Positions 1 through 10,179 of a DNA stretch of 64,000 nucleotides are shown here, piece after piece. The translations under genes were made by a program, and so were the position numbers. The stretch lies in NCBI RefSeq assembly GCF_964340395.1, contig NC_135555.1:13151246-13215245 (forward strand), written 5' to 3'. Position 1 is the stretch's first letter; every line of letters begins with the position of its first letter. Below the pieces are notes generated by a model. The model was not told the DNA's origin. It did not search any database and saw nothing but the letters and a program-made list of their open reading frames with translations. The DNA is from Glandiceps talaboti. Its lineage: Eukaryota > Hemichordata > Enteropneusta > Spengelidae.

Positions 1-719
1 AATATGTCTTTTACCTGGTGCTGTATTCATTTGGAAACTCATCATAGCTTTATAGATGTAAGCCATTGCTAAAATGAAATACTGAGTGTATACAGTATGT
101 CTTTCAATCGATATACAAATTTATATACGTATACACAGAAAACCACAATGAGACACTCAATCTAGGTTATATAGACAACTATATATATAGACCAGGTGAT
201 GTCATGAAGTATACACTATAGACATTAGACTGGTATATATATTGTACATTTTGTTTGTTGTTAAAAAACATCTACCAAAATCTCTTACATTTAAAAACAT
301 GATGCACATTTTCATTTCATCTTCTCCCAGAATAGAGACTTGTTCGGCTTCACATCATGCCATTTTGGAAACTGAATTTAAATACTGTATGACTCTTCAG
401 TTTTCAATGATGGAATTGAACAATTGAAAAAAAACACTCGTCGAAGACCCGCAAACATAGAAACCCCACTGAATATTTAAAAGCATTTGTAATTACTTCA
501 TGCATATTTTACTGACAGTAAGTTACGTATGTAAATATGTAATCCTCCCAGGCATTTGGTTTGTCAAATTATCTTATTTCTAGAATTCCATAAAATTTAA
601 TTTTTAATTTTTAAACAAAAATTGTAAAGGATGCCAACAAACTGAAATGCAATCATATTCTTTCATTCATATCAATATTCTTATTAATTCTAGATCATGT
701 TGCATCGTTCATTAATTTT
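1..719. other. No gene seen; AT-rich flank
   Basis: No open frame with recognisable domain content and no clear splice-site pair was found on either strand. The sequence is AT-rich and non-repetitive at this scale. Confidence 0.5.
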
Positions 720-960
720 GCAGCTCCAAGGGAGCAAATGTTCTTAGTCTGTCTGTTCACTTGTCTGCCTGTCAGCCTGCCCTTCTCTCTGTTTGTCTGT
801 TTCAACAATATCTCAGTAACTGCATGCTGGCGTGAACAAAATTTAGTATTTATTCAGTGGAGATTACAAACTCTTTATGCATGAATATTCATTGCTTAGC
901 TATAGTACAAATCCTGACATTTTGCCGGAGGTAATGCAAGGATGTATGTCTGTCTATCTA

Positions 961-991
<31 letters not shown>

Positions 992-1100
992 CATCAGTAT
1001 CTCAGTAAGTCTGCAAAATTTAGCACTCACGGAGATTAAACTCATTTAATAGTTCAAATCTGTGAATATCTCAGCTTTCTATCACAAATTCTGACGTCTT
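720..1100. repeat. Two divergent ~200-bp direct copies carrying (TCTG)n
   Basis: Two diverged copies follow each other. Each has a run of TCTG/TGTC units, then a stretch with ATCTCAGTAA, then AAAATTTAG and GGAGATTA, then a block containing an ACAAATyCTGAC-type string. The second copy carries the longer microsatellite at about 950-990. This looks like tandem duplication of a microsatellite-bearing repeat of unknown class. Confidence 0.55.
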
Positions 1101-1110
1101 CCCTGTATCT

Positions 1111-1690
1111 TTACTGTTTTGAAGTTCTCAATTTCATTGCTTGGAAAACAAATTTACACAAATTAATCAAATCATCATCAGATGTACACATTAATCTTTT
1201 GAATTTGTTGAAGTTGGTTCTAAATATACAGAAAGTGGTAAATACTCAGCTCTCAATGAATTGTAAGTAGAACAAATCAAAAGGAAATGGTATTCATCTT
1301 CTATGCCACCAGATTTACATATTTTACATACTCTGAGTTGCGAGACAGTGCCTTGCTAACGTCCCTCTTCGATCGCTAATGGTAGTGATGAACATCGAAA
1401 TCGAGCGAACGTTCTAATGAATTTAACATTTTTCTGAATCAAGTAAACTTTTGAAAGACCTATAAGTATGTAATTTAGGTTACCAGTCATCTTAGCATAC
1501 CACATTTGTTTACAAATATCCGATACCCTGGTGTTGAAAAAATCTAAGAAGGCCGTTTCGTTTCCAACTTCTTGTGCTAACCAAGTATACCCGAACCCGT
1601 ATGTGAACAAAATATGTTTGATTGGTGACCAGCCAGAGTCATAACAGCCTTAGTCCATACATTGCGACAGGACAGAACAAGACCAAGAAA
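1111..1690 (-). mobile_element. Dead LINE-type retrotransposon 3' end (post-RT C-terminal region)
   Basis: Read on the minus strand, this stretch keeps the C-terminal signature found after the reverse transcriptase in many non-LTR elements of marine invertebrates. It has an ARFRCSSLPLAIEEGR-type block (RFR..S..L.IE.GR), then a CxxC pair, then an EDEYHFLL..C block, then an LM...D..I..L..F...A..LR tail. Upstream is a weaker match to the G..Y..LA.E.G preceding segment. The copy is broken. A TAG interrupts the frame immediately after the EEGR motif, and the frame shifts again before the terminal LM block. The upstream edge is vague and no RT core is visible, so this is a 5'-truncated, decayed copy. 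The exact clade cannot be given. Confidence 0.6.
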
Positions 1691-1987
1691 TGGAGGTATA
1701 TTCCTGTTGGATGTGAATAATAATTAGATGAATTTGCATACTAATAAAAAAATGTAGGCCTTTTTTCTGTTACCTTGCCTTTATTATAATTTGTACTTTT
1801 TCAGAAAATCTGACCATATTAATAAGCTAATTAACATATTGAGTAATAATGAAAATGTATGTTGGCATGATATTTGGTTCGAAATCAACCTCATAGTATT
1901 TTGGTCAACATAATAGTAATTGACTGATTAATTTGACAAAATATATATAAAACAAATAGGCAGGTCATTTAATTCTTCAATAATCCT

Positions 1988-2029
1988 CTTTCTCCCAAGG
2001 GGTACAAGTAATTACTAGTTGGGAGAAAG
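1988..2029. repeat. Short perfect inverted repeat (11-bp arms)
   Basis: CTTTCTCCCAA at 1988-1998 pairs perfectly with TTGGGAGAAAG at 2019-2029 across a 20-bp loop. It could be the core of a decayed foldback element. No function is apparent. Confidence 0.6.
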
Positions 2030-2120
2030 CGGATACATTTAAGTTTATCAGTTAAAAGCAAAGCAAAGACAGAAATGTAAGTCTTATATTTTCTCTTTTC
2101 CCATCTCTATTTTCTCTTAG

Positions 2121-2186
2121 AAATTCTGTGGACTATATTATGTCTGAAAGTGTTTATACCCATGACAAAATCACTACACTTACAAG
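2121..2186 (+). CDS. Candidate signal-peptide exon of the CUB/LDLa gene
   Basis: This 66-nt stretch sits between a strong acceptor (a pyrimidine-rich tract ending TTTTCTCTTAG) and a strong donor (ACAAG|gtgagt). In the only phase that joins correctly to the exon at 5455 (one leftover base, G, completing a GAA codon), it is fully open. It encodes a hydrophobic segment with core ILWTILCLKVF followed by a polar stretch, and then the first CUB cysteine. That is what a signal peptide exon should look like. It has no in-frame ATG, so a further upstream exon would have to supply the start. It may instead be a chance splice-site pair. Confidence 0.4.
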
Positions 2187-2539
2187 GTGAGTACACACAA
2201 ATATTTTCTGTCATGTATAAAAATTATTAAACAGTCACATAACATGGCACTTTCTATTAATGTAAATGATAGATTCAATTTTATATTAATATATGCTTAA
2301 ATTTATAAATCCATTAATATATATTACAACCAATTTATTACAGCAGAACAGACTTCAACTTAGGGTGAAACTTGATTCTACTTTCTTGAAATGTTGTTGT
2401 ACTGTTGTTAGAGTATAGGAAATACTAAATTAAGTGCAATGTTTTGTGGTACAATAGTCGGAATATAAACTTGAATGCTGTAATCACAAGCAAGCTTTCT
2501 TGTCATGAGTTACCTTTGACTTCAACCTTGACCTTCTGG

Positions 2540-2893
2540 GTCAATTATCAAAATCCGGCTATTTCTTGCACATTGCAGACAGTCTGTAGCATTTATGTGT
2601 AACCAGTTCCTTTCAAAATGATGTCTGAAGGTAATGCGGAACAAGAGAAGAAGGGAAACGTATAAGACATGCATTACTTTTGCTGTGCACATAACTTTTA
2701 ACTGATTGGTTGCCATATATATTTGTAGTGAAAAAAAAACTTAATTGTTCAAGTGTCTATTCCTATATTATTTGGTGTAAACATTCTTCTGATACTGTGG
2801 CCTTTGACAATTATCAAAATCCAGCAATTTCCTGTGTATCACAGACACCTTTTAGTATTTATTTGTTGCCACTAATTTCTTTTAAATCATGAT
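2540..2893. repeat. Divergent direct duplication (~85-bp blocks, ~270 bp apart)
   Basis: A block at 2540-2625, beginning with CAATTATCAAAATCC, recurs in diverged form at 2808-2893 with the same order of motifs (a CAGACA string, then AGTATTTATnTGT, then TTTCnTTTnAAATnATG). It is non-coding, of unknown type, and lies in the gap upstream of the first certain exon. Confidence 0.5.
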
Positions 2894-3309
2894 TTTTGTG
2901 AAAGTGACTTTTCTGTCATGCTAATTTGAATGTTTTGGAGTAAAAACAGTAAACCACTTTCACCAAAAAAATGTGAAACATAAGAAAAGATTTCACAAAA
3001 ACATAACATAAATAAAGTGTCAGATAAAGAATAAATTAACAGTTCAATGATAAAACAAGAACTTTTACAGACAAAAAAGACAACTTGCAAACTCACAGAG
3101 TAGAGATATCATTGAATGGCTAGGGGAATTGACCCAATTAAGAGCCCTAATGATAATTGAGAAGTTGGATACTGTCACTCCATTACACTACCAGATTAAT
3201 TGAAGCAGTAACATATTGGTCATCATCTAAGATCTCAAATGAGCAATAAAATGGTTTATACTGCCTTTCACTCGTTCATTACACTAAGTGGTCAGCCAAG
3301 TGTGTGTGA

Positions 3310-4210
3310 CATTCGTGACACTCATTACCTTAATGGTAGCATGTTAACTATTTACAGCGAGACAACTTGTTATTGTATCGATTTGATCACACCAATGTGT
3401 ATAATTTAGGCACATTTAGGTCATAGTGTACAATTGTAGGCAATGATGTCTTCTCGTCAGCCATGTGGGATGTGCTTGACAGACATTATCTTGATGCTGA
3501 TTAAAGTATCACTATTTATATTACAGGCAACTTGTTGTTGTATCGATTTGCAGTGATAAAACTAATGTGTAAACTTATTTCTGTCAGTTACAGTTTAGAT
3601 ATGTCTTTGACAGTCATTACCTTGATGGCGACAGTATATTAACTATTTATAGCCAAACTACTTGTCATTGTCTCAATCCAATCACACAAATGTGTATGCA
3701 CATTTCAGCCATTTTGAGTCTTGTGTGCAGCCACGTCTGTGATGTTTTTGACAGCCATTAACATGATGGTGATAGTTTAACTTAGGGAGACCATTATATG
3801 ATATCACTTTACCTGCTCTCCTGTTTTTCATAGCCGTTGAAAAAGACTGTCTGTGCACAGTCGAAATGTCGGGATTCAAATAAAGCAGAAGTTTTAACCA
3901 GACTTGGACTTATCCTTTTATTCAAGAAGATAGTTTAACTATACGGAGCAAAGAACTTAATTGTCATTGTATTGGTTTGCTTTGATAGAACTAATGTGTA
4001 ATATATTTCAGTGATTGATTTTATTACTCTATGTATGTGTATAATATTAAGTCAGAGTTTTTAGTTGTACCGGTATGTAATGTCTTAATTGTCTGAGCCT
4101 GTGATGTTTTTGAGTCATTAACTTGATGGTGACAGTTTAGCTGTTTTAGCAAAGAGCTTGTCATTTTATCGATCTGATCACACTAATGTGTATAACACAT
4201 TTCAGAGTTT
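3310..4210. repeat. Degenerate satellite, five ~100-200-bp copies
   Basis: Five copies share an ordered string of motifs: a CATTACCTTGATGGTGACAG-like head, ACTATTTA, then CTTGTCATTGTATCGAT, then TGATCACACTAATGTGTA, then CATTTCAG. Copy starts are near 3318, 3479, 3609, 3750 and 4110. The fourth copy is split by an insertion at about 3780-3935, flanked by near-identical GATAGTTTAACT strings, which looks like a target-site duplication around a small mobile insert. No coding content was seen. Confidence 0.6.
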
Positions 4211-5454
4211 CAAGTTGTATTGATTTTATTAGCCTTATATAAAGGTGTTTTTCAGTCAGAGTTTAGAATTATTGACGATGTCTTGTTTTATTGTTTAAAT
4301 GTGCGTGACATGTTACAATTGATCTGAAGTGACACTAAGTAATACCTTTGTAGATTTTTATTGACATTTATTGCTGTGTCTACGACATCTGAAAGCCTTG
4401 GATTACTTAACATATTTTATCAGTGGAGCCATGAAGATTAAGTAGGATTTATTCTTTTGTTCAGGAACAACTTTTCTATATGGGACAAGTTCCACACTGA
4501 CATTTAAATCCTTTAATTGGCCTTTGACAAGATATATGTGCATGTAGTTGTACCACAATTGTCAAAAAAAGGTTTTTCAAAAAGCAAACCAAATTTTGTT
4601 AAAAGCATTTCTTTAATTATGGCTACATTATGTCCAGTTTATTAAAGCCAGATATTGCTAGGACATGTGGTTTCTTTGCAGTACATTTGTATATTTATTT
4701 GGGTGCATAAAAAATCTGGTGGAAAGGTAGTTTAGGACAGGCGCACTTTATTTTGTGGACAGTGCGAGGAAATTATAATAGTCACTATATTACGACCCTT
4801 AACACTATAGAATTAAAAACACTTTCTGTATCTGTTACACTCATCATATCAAGTGTAAAAGTATACTCATTCAATTACTATAATTATGAGACTACATGTG
4901 GTATGTTGCCTTTCTAATGTAGTCAATTTGTAAACAGTTCAGCAAACAAACAGCAGATTGATTACAGTGAATGATAGAGTCGATCGCAACCATGATTATA
5001 TTTAGCCCTCCAAGATCTAGACAATGTTTATGGCATCTAGTATGTTTACAATAATGACTATTTACTTGCTTTGCACGGCTAACGTTGTTTACAGACTGAC
5101 TACATTGAGAGACAATAATTAAAGCAATAGGCCATTCCAGACTGCAAACAGGAACTTGAGAATACAGAATCCTCACTTAAAGTTCAGGATATTATCACCT
5201 CGTTGTACCATTTCTTAAGAGCTTTGTCCCTTGGTATTCTGTAGAAGTGTAAATCAGGGATGTTTTTTGTATTGTTCAGACATCGAGCAGCAGTGTTCAA
5301 TGATTAACCAAGTAACCTACACCATGTATAACCCCAAGGTACACACAGACAGGAAGAAGAGCACCACCATGTTCAGCGTAATCAATTTTTTCCACTAATT
5401 GTGAACTTGTGAAATTTTTAGTCTGATCTCGTCTCTCATATAATTGTATTTCAG
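4211..5454. other. Non-coding stretch before first certain exon
   Basis: It contains no domain-bearing open frame. Its 3' end provides the acceptor for the first CUB exon (TTGTATTTCAG at 5444-5454). If the candidate exon at 2121 is real, this is the end of a 3.3-kb intron. Confidence 0.5.
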
Positions 5455-5602
5455 AATGTGGAACAACTACATTTATAGTAAATTCCACAGAGCATACTGA
5501 GCTCATGACTGGAGATATCATCTCACCTAATATTACTAATTTGACAAGCTTACCCATACAGTGTAATTACAACATAGTTGGTCCAGAAGACAAAGATATC
5601 AA
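5455..5602 (+). CDS. Exon: N-terminal half of CUB1
   Basis: The acceptor is TTTCAG and the donor AA|gtaagt, leaving two bases (phase 2). The start reads as the typical CUB opening CGTTF, followed by [20 protein letters not shown], which matches the G.I.SPN..N......C.W/Y pattern of CUB domains. Two N-glycosylation sequons (NST, NIT/NLT) are visible. The phase-2 intron that follows splits the CUB domain and carries the 42-bp minisatellite. Confidence 0.8.
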
Positions 5603-8600
5603 GTAAGTCGTGATTTCCCTTTATACCGGTATTACAACCACAACAGATCTTATATTTCCAAACTAATCGAAGAATATTGTGTTGTGCAATGAAAATTACA
5701 TTTAGTGCAATGGTTGTAAGCTTAGGATTGGCAGTCGCCACGTCATGGGTTCAAATCCCACTAGAGATAGGAAATTTTTCTGTGACTAACCCAAACCCAG
5801 GGTGAGTGTTGTACAGATTCAGTGAGTAGGCTTTATCATTCAGCCATGTCTCACTCACAAGACAAGAGTGAATTGGAGGGAACTCCTAGAGTAATGACTC
5901 GAACAGTTGTGGATGATAACTCATATGGAGCCCACATGTGTTATGTTCGCCAGGCATGAGCGACTCTGTGGCATAGCTGATGGACAGGATCAGTCAATAT
6001 CTTAAAGGGAAAGATGTCATGATGGACATCAGTCAATATCTTAAAGGGAAAGATTTCGTGATGGACAGGATCAGTCAATATCTTAAAGGGAAAGATTTCA
6101 TGATGGACAGGATCAGTCAATATCTTAAAAGGAAAGATTTCATGATGGACAGGATCAGTCAATATCTTAAATGGAAAGATTTCATGATGGACAGGATCAG
6201 TCAATATCTTAAATGGAAAGATTTCATGATGGACAGGATCAGTCAATATCTTAAAAGGAAAGATTTCATGATGGACAGGATCAGTCAATATCTTAAAGGG
6301 AAAGATTTCATGATGGACAGGATCAGTCAATATCTTAAAAGGAAAGATTTCATGATGGACAGGATCAGTCAATATCTTAAAGGGAAAGATTTCATGATGG
6401 ACTTGATCAGTCAATATCTTAAAGGGAAAGATTTCGTGATGGACAGGATCAGTCAATATCTTAAAGGGAAAGATTTCGTGATGGACAGGATCAGTCAATA
6501 TCTTAAAGGGAAAGATTTCATGATGGACATGATCAGTCAATATCTTAAAGGGAAAGATTTCATGATGGACATGATCAGTCAATATCTTAAAGGGAAAGAT
6601 TTCATGATGGACAGGATCAGTCAAGATCTTAAAGGGAAAGATTTCATGATGGACAGGATCAGTCAATATCTTAAAGGGAAAGATTTCATGATGGACAGGA
6701 TCAGTCAATATCTTAAAGGGAAAGATTTCATGATGGACAGGATCAGTCAATATCTTAAAGGGAAAGATTTCATGATGGACATCAGTCAATATCTTAAAGG
6801 GAAAGATTTCATGATGGACAGGATCAGTCAATATCTTAAAGGGAAAGATTTCGTGATGGACAGGATCAGTCAATATCTTAAAGGGAAAGATTTCATGATG
6901 GACAGGATCAGTCAATATCTTAAAGGGAAAGATTTCATGATGGACAGGATCAGTCAATATCTTAAAGGGAAAGATGGACTTACATGTATTTGCATTGAGC
7001 TGTTCCTACATGAAAAGGTAACCTGAGCATTAAAGGGCAGAGGTTGATATTCACTACTATTGGAATCTGAGTATTCATTTGAAAGTTGCACTGTGAGAGC
7101 TGCAAACTGATAGTTAAAGCCACATGAATTCCCATGAGGAGTTGAAGGAACTGTACAGGAAGCATGTGTCATTCCAATTGAGTCAGAAGTTCTAAAGCTG
7201 TCATATTATAGACAGATAAAAGACAGGTATAACATAACATAATAATATTATAAAAGCATATTACTTGCTGTCACATTTTTAAAGCTGCACAAAGCTGCAA
7301 CTGAAACATTTTTTAAAACTCTTTATTCAATATAATAACTAACTCATAATATACTCTGAAACACCTGTGGGTAAACATATTTATGTAGGGTACACATATA
7401 TGGTATAATAAATCCAATCAAATTGATATTTGGTCTGTACCCAAAATTAATCGCCCCAATGCAGTCATGATTTCAACCTGTTCTGTATTACTTGAGGATA
7501 AAAGCAACCTCTAAGTAACATATACAATGTCTAGTCATTGGTATTTTGAGAATTTTCAGTGAATATATTGTTAGTTGTCTGATCGAAAAAATATCACTCG
7601 TTACAGGTAGTGCAGGTTTTAAAAAATAAAAACTTTTAACTTGCAATCAGTTTTGTCCAAGTACAATTGTATTTACCAGATTACTAAATATCACTTTTAT
7701 TCATCAGATTACATTTCTTGGACCTCAATCTACCACAAACAGCTGGATGTGTATCCACTCATATAAAACTGTCTACAATGTCCAGATTTGACTTTGGTGA
7801 AAAGTTACCTATGCCACTGTGTGGTAATCGGCAGATTGATCCTGTGGTTCTTCCCTTCCACAAGGTGACAATCACATATCAGTATGGTTTTGGAGGTCAA
7901 AGTGCACATAACATATCACATGAAGAATATAACAATGGTAGAAGTAATGCAGCATCATTCCACATCAAGTATCAAATTATGAACAAAGGTATGATGTGTT
8001 AACATAACTTATTGTTGATCAGAAATGATTTGAGCTACTGAGATAAATATATCAATAATGATATCTGAAGAAATAGACATTTCATAGCAAATAAAACCAT
8101 CCTCATAACAACCATGCCCATAACAAAGGGAAAACTACTACCAGTATGAATTATAAATCCCAAATAACTCTGTTTCAGAAGGAAAACTTTATACTTTAAG
8201 CAAAAAACGTTCTGAGGAAAGCTACCAGTAATTATGCTCCTAATGACAATTCTAGTGATGTTTAATTTTTGTTCTGTATTCGAAGCATAAAAAAGCTTTC
8301 TATCACAGTAAATTTACAATCCCAGGATTACAGTTTGGGTTGTCTAAACTGAAGATGCGCTATTTCTTTTTTTTTCCCCTTCTTACAGCTAACTTGACGG
8401 AATGCATAAAACCCATATATGCTGATAGTGGAGCATCAGGAACGATCCAATCACCAAATTTTCCTAACCCATATCCAGAAAACCTAGCTTGCCTGTGGAC
8501 AATCTTTTCCCAAAACGAAAAGGATCTCATTTCAGTGAATTTCTCTACATTCAAATTGGAAGATTCAACGAATTGTAAAGCTGACTACCTCTACATTGGA

Positions 8601-10100
8601 AGTGATCGTATAATGAGTAGCCAATACAGCCCTGCAGCATCGTCATGTACTTGTGGAGATGAAGTACCATTTGAAATGGTTTCCCGTGGTTACTCCCTTT
8701 CCATTCTGTTTAAGAGTGATTTCTCTAAGTCTTATACTGGATTTCAAGCTCATTATAAAATATCACCAAAAGGTAGGATTGATTTTGTACTTTTCTGACC
8801 TGTCATTACTTAGTGCCTCAGGGTTTTAGAAGAAAATACAGAACATGTTGAAAATGTTACTGACTAGCTGTCTAAACTTATAGAACATGATGTAGTATGC
8901 ATTATCCTTGGACATCAAAATAATATAAATTGCCGCAGGGCCTGCAGACTTCCATACGTACCGCCAGATTAATTTCTTATCCCTATGGGTAATCTACTTT
9001 AGGAAAAATGTTACAACCTCAAGGGGAAAGGTGTGTAGTAAAATATTTACAATAATACATTTACAAAAATGTCAAGGGCACTACTAAGTAGGCCAAATAA
9101 AAAAAGTTGTTTGGTTCCAGTTACCCTACACCAGCTAGTTTTATACACCAACCCTAAACTTTTTTTTTTACATATTCAAGAAAAATAATAATAAAATCGT
9201 GAAAATTGTGAAGTCCTGCAAGAAATAGTGAGTGCGGAAACTGATATCAGCTTAAAAAGACAATATAAAACTATTCTTCCAATCTGTAATGGCAGTACAT
9301 CTGATAGGAAGAAATAAACAACACAGAGACCATATGGAAAACAATGGAAAACCTGAACTAGACACCCACACATGAGCAAAAAAATATAATAAAATAAAAT
9401 TTAAAAAAAATCTACCTACCCCACCTATTTTAAGATTGAATGTAATCGGAACCAAACAAATTTTTTTTACGCCTTATGCTATCAAGTATGCTAACAATAC
9501 CAGATTACAATTTCAGTGCCACTGAAGGCATACATCAATATTAACATATTCAGTACAGTTTAATTATGGTTTTAGTATTTTCATCCAGTTCATTGAAATA
9601 GTGACATTAATAGCTTGTGTCACTGCTTCAATAATAAAGGAAGGTTCTCCATGGGTTGGTTAACAAGTGCTAATGTTGAAGAGGAGAGATCTGAGCCTTT
9701 TTATTATGCCTTTTCTAGTGTTGAAGTTCATTCCACAGGAAGTGATCCCAAGAAAGATACAATCTTTTCCAGTAACAGAAAAAGATTATTGTGAGGACCA
9801 TGGAAATAGTTCCCTTGGGCTTGAAGCTAATCAAAGTCCATGGACCAGATAAACATGTAGAGTAAGACAAGTTTTGGGTACTTAAGTTACACAACAACAA
9901 CATCAACAGCAAAAACAAAAGTGCATCTGTTGTAAATAAACAAATAGAGATATGTAGATGTTATATATCAAGCAACGCATTTGAAAATAAATAATTTAGA
10001 TAGATAGATAGATAGATAGATACATAGATAGATAGATAGGTAGATAGATAGATAGATAGGTAGGTAGGTAGGTAGGTAGGTAGGTAGGTAGGTAGATAGG

Positions 10101-10179
<79 letters not shown>

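Noticed and set aside
4892-5176. 94-residue minus-strand open frame
   Set aside because: Composition is not protein-like, there is no known motif, and it lies antisense between a repeat and the CUB1 exon.
5941-7026. Long repeat proteins on both strands (338 and 348 residues)
   Set aside because: They come from a 42-bp tandem repeat with length divisible by three. The neighbouring CUB exons join in phase without them, and neither repeat protein resembles a known fold.
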